In this document: positions 45,311 through 57,261 of the stretch, one piece after another
Numbering within the stretch: the first letter of the stretch is position 1
How the letters are laid out: every line of letters begins with the position of its first letter
Origin: Phoma sp. XZ068
Taxonomy: Eukaryota > Ascomycota > Dothideomycetes > Pleosporales > Didymellaceae
Direction of reading: 5' to 3'
Assembly (NCBI GenBank): GCA_004835665.1
Contig: RBKR01000004.1
Span: 1,364,001-1,428,000 of the forward strand
DNA: 64,000 nt
Notes under the pieces: generated by a model
Databases searched by the model: none
What the model was told of the DNA's origin: nothing
What the model saw: only the letters and a program-made list of their open reading frames with translations
Position numbers and translations under genes: made by a program

Positions 45311-48300
45311 ATGGCCACTGACGCTGGGCCCCTTCACACGGGGTTCCCCGGCCGTGCACCCGACACAGCACCCGAGCCCGACCACGATGCCTTCCACGAT
45401 ACCCATTCTACAGCCTCGAACATGGCCGACAAGGACGATGCAGACTCATGCCGTATATGCCGCGGCGAGGGTAGCGCTGAGGAGCCGCTGTTCTTTCCCT
45501 GCAAGTGCAGTGGCAGCATCAAATACGTCCACCAAGAATGTTTGATGGAGTGGCTGTCACACACACAGAAGAAGCACTGCGAGCTGTGCAAGACCTCTTT
45601 CCGCTTCACCAAGCTGTATCACCCCAGCATGCCGAACCGTATACCCACGACCGTCTTCCTGCGCCGTGCGGCTTTGCACGTGGTCAACATGTTCCTCACT
45701 TGGTGCAGGGGAGTTTTGGTGGCGTCTGTCTGGCTGGTGCTCCTGCCCTGGTGCATGCGAGTCGTCTGGCGCAGCCTCTTCTGGGTCGGCGATGGCGGCT
45801 GGGCACCAGACATGTACACATCTCTCCCAGACGCAGCGGACCGTATCAAACCCATCATGTCCAACCCGGCTGATCTGGAAGCGATCCGTTCCTCGCTGGA
45901 GGCTGCAAAGGCCAATGGCACAGCACAGAACATGAGTCTGTCCGAGCTACTGATGTCAGTGTCAACAACAGCTCAGCAACACAATATAACCACACACGAG
46001 CCGATCCTGTGGACAATCGCAAAGCGCCTGTTCCTCGGCTGGCCGCACCACGTTACTACATTCGCACCTCCCTTGTCGAATAACACCGAGTTCAACTCCA
46101 CAACAGACGCCCTAGGCTTTCGCAATCCTTCGCTGCTTTCAGATATATCTTGGTTCCACTGGTTCAGTTCGGAGACAGCAAATCGATTCTTGATCGACGT
46201 TTTCGAGGGTCAGATTATCACCATGTTGGTCGTCGTCGCATTCATCCTGATATTCTTGATCAGAGAATGGGTTGTCCAGCAGCAGCCAGTCGTTAACATG
46301 GTAGCGCTAGGAGGCGACGGCGCTGCGCGCGTTGATCGAGCTGCGGCCCAGGTCCAGGAAGAAGAAGCAAATATCGCACCTAGAGAGCATGAGGAAGATG
46401 TTGCTGACCGTGACCAAGTCGAGGAGCCCGATGAGCCCATCGTCGTGCCTGAACCGAACTCGAACACAGTCGCAGGCGTGATCGAGCTTGGAGCCCGTCG
46501 GCCAAACAACTTCCTTCAAAGGCAGCGAGAGCTGGCTGGCCAGCTGATGTTAGATAATCCCGACTTACCACAGCGATTAAAACATGCTCTGCAATCCGAA
46601 ACAACCGAAGAAGGAAGGGCGACAGTCATTCAAGGCTTGTCCGAGGAGCAGGTCAACATGATCAGCATGATCTACGATCAATCACTCATTGACGCTTACG
46701 CAAGCTTAGCTGCAGAAGAAGATGGGCAAAGCCCTACTGAGACCCTCCCCCCGCTCTCGGGCAGCCCACACAAGCCACGGAGAGACCAGCTCGAACCCTC
46801 CGATGCAGACGCTTCTGGGCCTTCTCAGCGACCGGAGATGCCTGCAAGGGATAAATCATTTATTGCAACAGAAATACGCCGCAGCCTAGAAGAAGGTTCC
46901 TCTTGGTCATTCGACAATGTACCCTCGACTTCGGAGGGCGACACCCGGGATACCGTTCCCAACAATTGGAATGACCAAGCTCCGGGAGAAGTATCAGGGA
47001 GCCGCGACCATGAAGCAACACACTCTGACAATGAACCTGGCAGCGAAGGAAGTAGTGGGAGTTGGCAGCAAGTGTCTGATGTCCATGTGGAGGGCGATTC
47101 CGACCAAGTGCTGGAAGGACGACAACCACAGGACAAGGGTAAAGGCAGGGCTAACGACAACCTCCAGAGTGATATGGGCGAACCCTCGGACAAGGCCAGC
47201 GCAGAAGATGTGTCAGATGCCGAAGAAGGTATTCGAGTCGAGACTACGATGCACGTCGATATCGCAGCCGAACAGCTTAGAATGGAGGAGCCAGATCAAC
47301 CAACACCAGTCGAGGCGTCTGCGGCTGGAGCCGTACGTCCTGCGCCAGTCGAGGCGGTTCACGCATCGTTTATGGACTGGACCATGGACTGGATCTACGG
47401 CCCTACGGATCCAACCGCACGCCCTGCTGAGGAAGCTGTAAACGATGAACACGTTGTGCGCAACCTCGAGGAGGAAGCACCTTTTGTCCCGTTTGCTGGC
47501 AACGAGCCCCTTGAGCCCGCCGGTGCAGCCATTCAGGATCCTGAGGTCGCTGCCGCTGCTGCTCAGGCTGGTATTGACGTCAATGACCAGGAAGCGATCG
47601 AGGATGCAGAAGACTTGGAGGGTATCCTTGAGCTCATTGGTATGCAAGGACCACTTGTGGGCCTATTCCAGAACGCCCTGTTTAGTGCAGTCCTAATCTC
47701 CGCAACGTTGGCATGTGCTGTTTGGCTGCCATACCTCTGGGGTAAAGTTGTAATCCTGTTCATGGGGAGCCCCATTTCGCTCTTCATCAAGCTTCCCTTA
47801 CAGATCATCGCCACGGTGACAGATCTATTGGTAGACTTCACGCTCGTGGTAGCTGCAGGCTTCACGTATTGGGCCTCCAGATTCCTCTCGACGATCATCA
47901 AGCTAGCGACCAAGGGCGAAGGATCGGAGTATTTTGATAATTTTCTTCGCAGCCTCTCTGTACCTGCACAGTCGATTGCAAGGAATGCTGTGGTCCGCAT
48001 TACGAAGGCCATTCTCGACTCATCACTTGCATCGAGCCCCGGCTACTTCAAGTTGTCTATCAATTCGCACGCAGCGCTGAGGAGCCTTCAGAATTCAACA
48101 GCAAGCGCTCTGAACCAGACAAGCCATGCATTTAGCGCAATGCTCCAAGAGGCGCAATCTGAGTCGACGTTTGGACTGCTCTGGAAGGGACTTGGTCACG
48201 CGATAGGTGGCGTAGGAAATATCCTTCAGAAAAGTAGTTCACTCCTCGCCTGGTTATGGACATCAAGGTCATACAAGATTACTCTTGACATGAATATTGG

Positions 48301-50314
48301 GGCCACCAAAGATGTCACTTCTGCACTAGAGCATTGGACGGCAAACGACCGTCTGATAGCCGTTATTGCAGGTTACACTTTCTTTGCTCTGGCTGGAGCC
48401 GTTTACCTCCGACGTGGAACTCCGCTCAGCTCATCGCAGCAAGGCCAAAAGATTGAGCGCATCATAGCCGAGATCCTGCAACAAGCCGGCGGTGTGCTTA
48501 AGGTCATTCTCATAATCAGCATCGAAATGTTGGCATTCCCACTGTACTGCGGGTTACTGCTCGACCTCGCCATGCTGCCCTTGTTCAAGAACGCTACGCT
48601 CTACACACGATGGCAATTTGCTTGCGAGAGTCCCTGGACAGCTGGCTTTGTACATTGGTTCATTGGTACCTGCTACATGTTCCACTTCGCACTCTTCGTC
48701 TCCATGTGCCGCAAGATCATGAGGAAAGGAGTGCTATACTTCATTCGCGATCCAGACGACCCGACCTTCCATCCTGTCAGAGACGTCCTCGAGCGCAGCG
48801 TCACCACCCAACTCCGAAAAATCGCGTTCAGTGCTCTTGTTTACGGTGCCCTGGTCATCGTATGCCTCGGAGGCGTTGTGTGGACATTAAGCCGCGTCAC
48901 ATATGGTGTGTTACCCATCCACTGGACTACTGAGGCGCCATCGCTGGAGTTCCCACTCGACCTGCTTTTCTACAACTTCCTTACTCCAGTCATCATCAAG
49001 GCGTACAAGCCGGGAGAAGGGCTGCACACCGTCTGCACATGGTGGTTCAAGAAGTGTGCCAGTGCTCTTCGGTTATCGCATTTCCTCTTCAACGAACGAA
49101 ATGAGGACGAGGAAGGCCACCACGTCAGGTCTACCTGGCTCAGCTGGATTGTCGGTCGTAAGGGTGATGTCAATACATCGCAGGATGAGACAGAAGACAA
49201 GAAGACAAATCAATCCGGTACTATCGATGCTTATTTCGTCCCTGACGGTCGATACGTTCGGGCACCTGCTTCGGACCAGTGCCGTGTGCCCAAGGGGCAA
49301 GCTGTCTTCGTTGACGTTGACAAAGACAATGTGCGCAAGGACGGCAACACTGACAGTGGCGTGCACAACTCAGACTTGGTGCAGATGGTCTACATCCCGC
49401 CATTGTTCCGCCTTCGCATTGCGTGCTTTGTTGTCACCATCTGGATCTTCATGGGCGTGAGTGGTATCAGCGTCACCATCATCCCGCTCACGTTCGGCCG
49501 CTATCTGTTCTCCCTTATCCTGCCTTCCACGGTCGAAATGAACGACATCCACGCGTTCTCACTCGGCGTGTACACGCTAGGCAGTATTGCATACAGTGGC
49601 TATCAACTTTACAAACTTGGTGCGTCGCTCAACCGGCCAAATATCTCGCCATTGGCACAATTGCGCTCCATCGCAGCTACAGCCAGTCGAGTGAGTCTGA
49701 CAGTTCTCCGCTTCAGCTACGTATGGGCGTCACTTATCTTCGCCATTCCTCTCCTTTGCGCTATCCTCATCGAGCTCTACTTCTTGATGCCGCTCCACGC
49801 ATGGATGGGTCCCAGCGAACCGCACGTCGTCCACCTGATCCAGGACTGGACACTGGGATTCCTCTACTCCCGGCTCGCTGCACGTCTCATTTTCGCGAAC
49901 CGCAATACTCGACCCGCACAGGCATTTACTCAGGTCGTGCAGAGAGGCTATCTCCACCCGAACGCCAAGATCGCGACACGCTGCTTCGTTTTGCCCGTGC
50001 TCGCGCTCTTCGCTGTTGCTGTCGCGGTCCCTGCTTTCTTGGCCTGGAGTTCGACCCACCTGCTCTACCGCGGGGCGAGTGAAGCAACCAAGAGCCAGGT
50101 TTGGCGATATAGCTTCCCTGCTGTTGGACTGACTATTGCATTTGCGTTTGCGAGCAGAGTGTTGGCCAGGATTGTTACGAGGTGGAGACTAGTTGTTAGA
50201 GATGAGGTGTACCTCATCGGGGAGAGACTGCATAATTTTGGAGAGAAGAAGGCACCACAAACAAGACAGGAGGTGGGAACGCAGACCCATGTTGGAGGCA
50301 GTGAAGGAACATAG
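45311..50314 (+). CDS. SSM4: ERAD-C E3 ubiquitin ligase Doa10/Ssm4 (MARCH6/TEB4 type)
   Basis: Single 5-kb exon, 1667 residues, longer than the yeast protein of about 1300. Start at the ATG at 45311. The RING-CH (C4HC3) finger is complete: Cys 47, 50, 64, 66, His 74, Cys 77, 90, 93. Two membrane segments follow. Then comes a long acidic, Glu/Ser-rich cytosolic insert (about residues 350-800) with no clear domain. The conserved membrane block after it (GPLVGLFQNALFSAVLISAT onward) fits the TEB4-Doa10 domain and about a dozen further segments, ending in a basic cytosolic tail. Doa10 sits in the ER and inner nuclear membrane. There it ubiquitinates misfolded or short-lived membrane and cytosolic proteins with Ubc6 and Ubc7. 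Confidence 0.96.
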   Translation: MATDAGPLHTGFPGRAPDTAPEPDHDAFHDTHSTASNMADKDDADSCRICRGEGSAEEPLFFPCKCSGSIKYVHQECLMEWLSHTQKKHCELCKTSFRFTKLYHPSMPNRIPTTVFLRRAALHVVNMFLTWCRGVLVASVWLVLLPWCMRVVWRSLFWVGDGGWAPDMYTSLPDAADRIKPIMSNPADLEAIRSSLEAAKANGTAQNMSLSELLMSVSTTAQQHNITTHEPILWTIAKRLFLGWPHHVTTFAPPLSNNTEFNSTTDALGFRNPSLLSDISWFHWFSSETANRFLIDVFEGQIITMLVVVAFILIFLIREWVVQQQPVVNMVALGGDGAARVDRAAAQVQEEEANIAPREHEEDVADRDQVEEPDEPIVVPEPNSNTVAGVIELGARRPNNFLQRQRELAGQLMLDNPDLPQRLKHALQSETTEEGRATVIQGLSEEQVNMISMIYDQSLIDAYASLAAEEDGQSPTETLPPLSGSPHKPRRDQLEPSDADASGPSQRPEMPARDKSFIATEIRRSLEEGSSWSFDNVPSTSEGDTRDTVPNNWNDQAPGEVSGSRDHEATHSDNEPGSEGSSGSWQQVSDVHVEGDSDQVLEGRQPQDKGKGRANDNLQSDMGEPSDKASAEDVSDAEEGIRVETTMHVDIAAEQLRMEEPDQPTPVEASAAGAVRPAPVEAVHASFMDWTMDWIYGPTDPTARPAEEAVNDEHVVRNLEEEAPFVPFAGNEPLEPAGAAIQDPEVAAAAAQAGIDVNDQEAIEDAEDLEGILELIGMQGPLVGLFQNALFSAVLISATLACAVWLPYLWGKVVILFMGSPISLFIKLPLQIIATVTDLLVDFTLVVAAGFTYWASRFLSTIIKLATKGEGSEYFDNFLRSLSVPAQSIARNAVVRITKAILDSSLASSPGYFKLSINSHAALRSLQNSTASALNQTSHAFSAMLQEAQSESTFGLLWKGLGHAIGGVGNILQKSSSLLAWLWTSRSYKITLDMNIGATKDVTSALEHWTANDRLIAVIAGYTFFALAGAVYLRRGTPLSSSQQGQKIERIIAEILQQAGGVLKVILIISIEMLAFPLYCGLLLDLAMLPLFKNATLYTRWQFACESPWTAGFVHWFIGTCYMFHFALFVSMCRKIMRKGVLYFIRDPDDPTFHPVRDVLERSVTTQLRKIAFSALVYGALVIVCLGGVVWTLSRVTYGVLPIHWTTEAPSLEFPLDLLFYNFLTPVIIKAYKPGEGLHTVCTWWFKKCASALRLSHFLFNERNEDEEGHHVRSTWLSWIVGRKGDVNTSQDETEDKKTNQSGTIDAYFVPDGRYVRAPASDQCRVPKGQAVFVDVDKDNVRKDGNTDSGVHNSDLVQMVYIPPLFRLRIACFVVTIWIFMGVSGISVTIIPLTFGRYLFSLILPSTVEMNDIHAFSLGVYTLGSIAYSGYQLYKLGASLNRPNISPLAQLRSIAATASRVSLTVLRFSYVWASLIFAIPLLCAILIELYFLMPLHAWMGPSEPHVVHLIQDWTLGFLYSRLAARLIFANRNTRPAQAFTQVVQRGYLHPNAKIATRCFVLPVLALFAVAVAVPAFLAWSSTHLLYRGASEATKSQVWRYSFPAVGLTIAFAFASRVLARIVTRWRLVVRDEVYLIGERLHNFGEKKAPQTRQEVGTQTHVGGSEGT

Positions 50315-50875
50315 ACTGTGCAGGGGTAACGAGTGGAGTGGAGAAGATACGGCATAGATTAGTATTATTATTGCATGACAGGCGTTGTGGAAGGATACCC
50401 AGAGAGTTGGCATGACATTCCTTTGTTTCTATTTTCTTACTCCGCTCCATAGTCGTAATAGCTACAGGCGATTACTTGTCTTATTCCTGCAGGGTCCCAC
50501 TCTAAAGTCCAAGTGGATGACAGTTAACGCTGACGATATCATCTCAGAGTGCCTAAGACTCCGGAACATGCGGGGCTGATCTCCTTGGGCAGCTTACACT
50601 GACCTATTTGCTGATGCTGATCAAAGTGAACGTCAATTTCGCCACGTGGGCTTGCAGGCTCGCCATTTGCAGGTTTTGGGTGATATGAACTTGATTCGTA
50701 GCACACATGCACACCCACAAGCGCTCTACACACGCTTGCGGCCAGCCGCCAGACAGCGCGCCGACAATTAATGAATAATGCCACGTCGTCGAATCTCTCG
50801 TAATGAGCGGGAAAGGACTGGATATCTAATGCGCCCAAACACCATGCCATAATGAAACCGAAACCAATGTAGTGC
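50315..50875. other. convergent intergenic region
   Basis: Nothing beyond trailers of the two flanking genes. Confidence 0.5.
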
Positions 50876-51727
50876 TTATATCCATGTAAGGTAAGACGCG
50901 GCCGCAAGCATAAGCGGTACCGCAATCGATGCGTAGCCATTCACGACCATGTTGTGCGGCGCTGGCGAGCTTGTTGTTGCGTAGACAATCTCGAAGCCGA
51001 TCTGCTCAGCGGGCTGTGTGCTGTTGAAGCAATTGGATGAATTGACTTCTGGAACGTCCTTGGGGTCGGCGAATGTGATGTCTGCGCACTGCAATATTAT
51101 TAGTTCTGGGATCTTTTACAATTTGAGACAAATGGAAGCTCACGTTATACAAAGCAGCGCCGTGCTGCGCTAGCTCAATGATCTGGATTGTCGCGTTGTC
51201 GCCAATATTGGGTGTGAAATTTGCTGGCAGCGGAACCTGTGGAAGGCAGAAAGTGCCATTGTATTGCAGATTAGAAGGACCAGTGATCTGAAAAACGGGC
51301 AACATGCTGTGCGAGTAGTTGAGCGGTTCGTTGCCATATCCCATGTTGATGTAGAACTGTGCGCGTGAATGTCCGGGGAACCATCCTGGTTGGATGGCTA
51401 CAGCACCGCCTTTCACAGGCCATTTTGTGCGATTCTGCGATGTTGGCATGCCGCCGCCTGAACTATATTAGCTGGATATCGAGGGGCTAGGTGCTTGGAT
51501 CCGAACATACATGGGTACATCCACTGCATTCCATAAGGATACCCACGAGTGCCATTGTCGTAATTGATTCCCAGCGACCCGGGGACGATGTTAGGGTCTG
51601 TTGGCGATGTGGTTCCGTTCGTGTGGATGTTGTTTCCTCGCCAGAGGGGGTAGGTGATAACGGTATGTGCGGCAGTAAGGGACGACCAGCTGGCGACAAG
51701 GTAGACGAGCTCGGTGAAGCGGAACAT
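50876..51727 (-). CDS. BIM1/X325-like copper-binding GPI protein
   Basis: Three exons, 51511-51727, 51144-51457 and 50876-51088; introns 53 and 55 bp; 247 residues. Residues 1-20 form a signal peptide; cleavage leaves His21 as the mature N-terminus (HTVITYPLWRGNN), the residue that makes the copper brace in the LPMO-like fold. Other family marks: GMQWMYPCGGMP across the first splice junction, KWPVKGG, NGTFCLPQVPLP, ALYNCADITFAD and a CF near the end. The C-terminus (GYASIAVPLMLAAASYLTWI) is a GPI signal. The X325/BIM1 family has an LPMO-like fold without shown polysaccharide cleavage; Cryptococcus Bim1 helps copper uptake. The role here is inferred. Confidence 0.88.
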
Positions 51728-53681
51728 GTTGGCGACTCCAGAAAACAGTGTATCGGGTCGATGCAAGTTCCCTTCTCTTTTGTATTCGGTGCACGGTTCA
51801 GATATCGAATGTCACAAAGCAAGCCAGCAGCATGCGGTGGCGGGGGCATCAGCACTTATGGGACCTCACGGCACGCCTCGTGCGACACGTCCGATTCGAC
51901 GATGCGAACGCCTCAAGCGAATGGAGCTCTGCAGAAGGTCCGCCGCTTCTGCGTTCGCTGGCTGGCCAGGCATTGCATGTCACCCACTGTGTCGGCAATG
52001 GTGAGCAAACTTGCGCGAATAGGCTTTGAAGTAGCATATTGGCTTGCCAGGGTGAGTCGACCAACGAGCTGCGGGATGCACCTCGCGCTCCCGCCCCCAA
52101 GACAGCCGGGCCAGATAGCGCACGCTGGGAGAGATGGAGGCGTGCGATCTGATTCGCCGCCTTGGTGTGATGGGCTTGCGACCTCTGCAGGTCTATTCAG
52201 TCCCGGGTGTTGGTCTGTGCGAAGCGCCGACTCCACCTCCAAGTCAGGTCGAAAACGTGGATCAGCCCGTGCAGTTAAAGGTGCGCATATCCATCGCGCG
52301 CGACTCGGTATGTGATAGTGTGATCAGAGCGTGATGCTACGTGTGTCCGCGCCTTGGTGTTGTGGAATTCTGTGAAAAATGGAGCTGGAACAATGCATCC
52401 ATACATCCTTGCCTAGATGGTCATCATCATGGCATGCTCATGGCAGCACGAGGTCTCAGTCAGCATAAGCAGCGTGCTGGTAATGTTGAGTGGTTATGGG
52501 ACTGGCACCTGCTTTGGGTGATATGCAAGTGGCGACTGTGACGGACGCAGGGTATTGTTGGATGCGGTGCAGTGGCAGAGCTTGTTGGTTGTGCCTGATC
52601 AGGAACGCCTCTCGATGCCCGCGCAAGCGAGCCCGTTGCGGCGGACCCTTGGACTTGGCAAGAGCAGTCGATGCTCTCGCATGTTGGCTCCAGGGCAAGG
52701 CGCACTCTAAGCGCGAACCAGACAGGGAAGGTGCGGGGCGGGAAGGCTTCTTTCCTGGTGCAAGAAGTAGATAAGGAGAGTGACCATGGGTGGAAGGCTC
52801 AGGCTCCACTGTGGGCAGCACATTGCGATCGGTCATCTTCTTGAGCTCCAGGCCACCCAGTCTTCCATTGCAAAGGCCATGCACTCTACGGTCCGTTATT
52901 TTCTCTTCCTGGCTGCCTGCTTCTATCTCGTGGGTTGTGTTGGAGCCTACATGTTTCTCCGTCGATGATTCCTGATCCATGGACTTCGTGCTTTTGCTCT
53001 CTGGTCTCCAGTCTGCTCGCACCTTCACCATGACCTCGGCCCAAAGGAACTGCGTCATGCAGCTCTGCTTTCTCGTGCTTTTGACGCCCTGTAGACATCT
53101 GCTCTGCCTTCTGTGTACGGCATCCGCCATTTTCCCTTGAAGATGGGAAGAGTCCAATTGTCAGTACCAAGATACCACTGCCATACCGGTTCTAGCGTAA
53201 GTTCCAGTTGATAGACAAATCCAAGAGATTTTGTAGATATTGACTGCGGTGTCGTCATCGGAAGGGGGCATAAATGTTAGTGATTACTTCCAGCCCTGTT
53301 GGCCAACGCAGGCGGCGGCTTTTAACATGGTGATGAATCTGTGGTGATGTGTGTTTTGTAGAAATACTATGCAGACGTCAACGAAACTCATGTTCGTCCG
53401 GCCTATGGAGGACATTGTGGGTATGAGCGAGGTATATCACGGGGGCCCTATCGGTGATCCTAGGTTTTAGACGAGGTACTTTGGGAAAGACAACAGCCTA
53501 GTGGAGCGTGAGGGATCTCAGCGTTATGTACCACTGCGCTGCTGAGTTCCGTAATGCAAGCCCACCAACGACTCCCAATCAAAAATAGCTTGGCGGTGCA
53601 CCTTTATGCATGTAAATCTGTATATCATTGAAGTGTGGCTGGCAACGTGCAGTATTCAACCTATCCAGCGATTTCCAAGGC
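51728..53681. other. 2-kb intergenic region
   Basis: Frames at 51491-52315 (plus) and 52456-53157 (minus) have odd, Arg/Ser/His-rich composition and no domain. A 67-codon minus frame at 53055-53258 contains a more protein-like stretch (LGFVYQLELTLEPVWQWYLG) but lacks support. Confidence 0.45.
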
Positions 53682-56246
53682 TTAATTCCCTCCCTCCACA
53701 GGTATGGATATGCCAAGACTCTTTAGGCGAGCAGTCGCCGCATCCACAAGTGCAGTATTGCGCTGAAGTAGCTCCTGGATATACTCATTCTCTTGCCTGC
53801 GTGAGTACGACGGTACTTTCACACTGCTAGCTCGTGACTGTTCCTCCTGTGAATCCTGTTGTGAATCCTCCACTTGCTTCGCCAGCGTCTTGTGGAGCTC
53901 CTTGAGTTTGTTCAGGCGCTGCCATGCTGGGACTTCGCTTCCGTCGACATCGTCGGTCAATGTTCTATTAGACTTGTCCACAGAGCTGTCCATTGTTTGC
54001 AGTTCATCGATGTAATTGGCTTCTTTCTCACTCAGCTCGGCCGAGCCGACGCTGTTCATTTTCCGGCGAAGGCTCTCATAGCGTGCGTTGATTGCATCCT
54101 GCCTCTTTCTGACTTGCTCCAAGCGGTCGTCGATCTGGGCCGTTCCGTACACAGACCCGGTGTCTGAGGGCTCTTCGTCGTTGCCGATGACAGCATCAAT
54201 CTTTGGTACAACCTCAGCTGTCCTGTACACTTGATCTCTGAATTCATCTTGTAGACGTGTGGCACGGTTGAATAGATCAGCGACGGCTTTTTGAAGCTTC
54301 TCAGTTTGTGTAGACAGCACTCGGTGTACATCCATCAGCAACTCCAGGTTAGCAGGCGATAGTCTGACCTCGTCCCTGAGTGACGCTTTGTGTCGTGCGG
54401 GGATATTGATCGAGCTGAGTAGGTCGAAGTGATCGTAGAGCTCTTTGGGCGGCTGCCAGGCTTCGCGGACTTCCTTTCGAGGAACTGCGTCTTCTGAGTA
54501 TTCAGCAAGGTCTTCCTCTGTAGGCACACCGTCCTCAGGAGCATCAAGCAACGCAGCCTGAGGCTCATCATTGACTGTGGTCAGAAGCAGGTAGCCAACG
54601 TTGCCATCCTCGACAATGACAGCTGAAGTGACCTCCTGTTCAGCAGTGCTGTTTGTCGATCGGCGCTCCAGGTACTGCGTGACTTGACTGCCAGCTGACC
54701 CGAGCAGACGTTGCAGACGGAACTCAGCCCCTTCTGCGTGTGGCTCGGAGAGCTCGTTTTCGAGCTTCCGTATCCAGGGCTCCATGGAGATGTATGTGAC
54801 TCCACTAGAAGTGGAGACGAAAAAGGAAAAGTCGGTGTGTATGTCTGGTGTAATGGTCTGACTGAAAGTTGACTCGCCAGTTCCTTTCAGTGTAATGGTC
54901 TCTGTGATGATAAGGTCATGCTCGGCCTGCGTGACTTCGAAATCGTCCTAGAGAATATTAGCCAAGCAACTACGACACCATTGGAAACGTACCTCTGCAG
55001 ATGGAAGCCATCGGCCAGCAATCCCCTCCAAGTCAATGCAAACATGTACTTGACACGTATCCGTCAGCAGGCAAACAACAGCTGCGGGCAAGCCCTCAGC
55101 AGCCTCGTCCTCCGAGCCGTCCGAGAAGGTTTTCAGAGAGTACACAATCATATCGCTCAGTTCGAAATCGTCCACCTGGGGTGTGATGGCGAACGGGCCC
55201 TGCAGAAGCGGGACTGCCGGTGTGCTTGACGGGCGATTGAAGACCTTGATCGAGTCCCCATTTGGCAGTGCCTCAACAAACGGCTCCTCATAGAGAATAT
55301 CAGATAGCCACGAGAGCTGCTTCTCTGATGTCTTGACGTCCTCCTTGGGCGCATCATTAGCTTCCGACAGCTCAGTGTAGTTGATATTGATGGACGAGGC
55401 GAGGGTCTGCAGAAAGGTAAATGCGCCAGGCGTTTCGACCAACTGCCATCGACTGGGAAGTACGGGACACAGTGCATACACGTTTCCAATGACAGTGGCA
55501 ATCCATAGCGTCATGGGGGCCCAGCCGTGTACTCCCTCCTGCTCTGGGAAATCTCCAAAGCAAGCCGATGCTACCTCCAGCTCCACTGAATCTGGGGAGA
55601 AGCCCTTCGACGCTCCGTAAATCGAGGCGCCGAGGTCGTCCTGATCTTTTTGCGCATTGATCAATTTGACCAGGTCGATGGAAAGTGTGGGTTCGCTGAA
55701 TGTCGACCTGTCTGCACGGTTGACTTCCCAGAGTCGCACTACGCCTGCCCTGGTGATAGTAACCAGACACCGGCCATGGTAGCCAAGAGGATGCCACAGT
55801 GTTGTCGCGATCGGTGACTCCTCGAGAACGTGCGCGGTGGGACCGACCTGGAAGGTCTTTGGTTTGATTGGGCTGTCGTCGTTGCCAGATTCGAGGAGCG
55901 AGGAGTCGGGGAGGGTCACGACATGGACCGTGTGCGACGTCGAGACTGCCAGGTAGTCACCGCCTGGGGATATGGTGAGGCGAGTGATGGGCAGCGGTAT
56001 TGACACTCTGAGGGTGCGGTATGCGGGCGCCAGGCCTTCCTTCAAGTTCACCAGATCCGCCCATCTGATCTCGTGCCCAACTGCCACAAATATCTCCGAG
56101 CCTCTTGTTGCAATTGTCTTCCGCGGGCCCAAATCCTTGCTCCTTGCTGCGGCGCCGTTGCCGTTGCTCTGCTTAGGCGCAAACAGATGGTAGCCCGGGT
56201 TGGGGCGCGAGAGCCATTCGGGCGTGTAGCTGAGGACTTTCGGCAT
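53682..56246 (-). CDS. NUP82: nucleoporin Nup82 (Nup88 type)
   Basis: Two exons, 54993-56246 and 53682-54947, with a 45-bp intron (donor GTACGT, acceptor TAG); both phases zero; 839 residues. ATG at 56246 (MPKVLSYTPEWLSRPNPGYH). The first 500 residues form a beta-propeller with WD-like strands (RLTISPGGDYLAVSTSHTVH, TLWHPLGYHGRCLVTITRAGVVRLWEV). They also include a helical/acidic insertion. The C-terminal 300 residues are coiled coil (LEQVRKRQDAINARYESLRR, NKLKELHKTLAKQVEDSQ), which in yeast bundles with Nsp1 and Nup159. It sits on the cytoplasmic side of the nuclear pore and serves mRNA export. It is divergent from CBC2, the cap-binding subunit, which also acts in mRNA export. Confidence 0.9.
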
Positions 56247-56521
56247 GTCGGCCAGCTCTCGTGTGCCGCTTCTGTTCCGGCGCAGCGGTGGGATTGGAGG
56301 TGTGGAGGGTGAGAGCAAAAGTGCAGCGCGCAAACAAAAGCGAGAGCAACCGTGAAAGAAGCTCGACGCGTGCCGGTCTTGGCGCATGCAGCTACCTGAA
56401 GCTCTCCCAGTCGACCACCACGACACTGTTACCACACCAACCATACTCGCAAACCTCTCCACCACCTGCTCAATTGAGTCGCGTACATCATCACTACAGC
56501 CTCTGCGCAGTTCTGCCCACG

Positions 56522-57261
56522 ATGCCGGCGCTCAGAAGCACAATCGACCGCCTGGACAAGCCGAGTTCCTATGCCACAGCAAAGGTGCGCCCTTGCACGC
56601 CATACAGTCTGCGTGCAGGTGCTGACATGTCCAGCAGAAGCGCAGAAGGAACCGCGACGATGACGAGAGAGGGCCCACCCCCGAGCCCGAGGACAAGCTG
56701 AAGGATGCGACCACACTCTACGTCGGCAACCTTTCCTTCTACACCACAGAAGAGCAGATCCACGAGCTGTTCTCAAAGTACGTGGCCCATCCCATCATAT
56801 GCACTCCACCAGTCCACTGCAAAGATGACACAATCTTCGTTAATCCCAGCTCACTCCGATGCACTCGCTGCACTTGAGGTGAAAGCGAAATCACGTCTGA
56901 GCTCATGACTTCGTTGGCGCGTTGCCGCAGAAATGATCAAGATTTCTGCTAACCAGCGTCCAGATGCGGTGAGATCAAGCGCCTCGTCATGGGGCTCGAC
57001 CGCTTCCAAAAGACACCTTGCGGCTTCTGCTTTGTTGAATACTACACACACCAGGACGCGCTGGACTGCATGAAGTACATTGGCGGCACGAAACTCGACG
57101 AACGCGTCATCCGTACCGATCTGGACGAGGGCTTCGCCGAGGGCAGGCAGTACGGGCGCGGCAAGAGTGGTGGACAGGTGCGCGACGAATACCGCAACGA
57201 GTACGATCCTGGACGGGGTGGTTACGGCAGGGTGTACGCGGATGAGTACGACGAGCGATGA
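56522..57261 (+). CDS. CBC2: nuclear cap-binding complex small subunit (CBP20)
   Basis: Three exons, 56522-56584, 56635-56777 and 56964-57261; introns 50 and 186 bp (the second acceptor is chosen by phase; the first acceptor could also be three bases later); 167 residues. RNP2 LYVGNL is at about 49-54 and RNP1 CGFCFVEYY at about 88-96. The RLVMGLDRFQKTPCGF and the C-terminal DWDEGF-type region (RTDLDEGFAEGRQYGRGKSGGQVRDEYR, here broken as IRTDLDEGF and EGRQYGRGKSGGQVRDEY) are typical of CBP20. With Cbc1 it binds the m7G cap and links capping to splicing, export and decay. The Arg/Gly/Tyr tail is normal. Confidence 0.93.

Noticed and set aside
48903..49460. 185-codon plus-strand frame
   Set aside because: Out-of-frame shadow of the DOA10 coding sequence.
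51491..52315. 274-codon plus-strand frame
   Set aside because: Overlaps the first exon of the BIM1-like gene antisense; composition and lack of domain suggest chance.
52456..53157. 233-codon minus-strand frame
   Set aside because: Odd composition rich in His/Arg/Ser, no domain, no splice partners.
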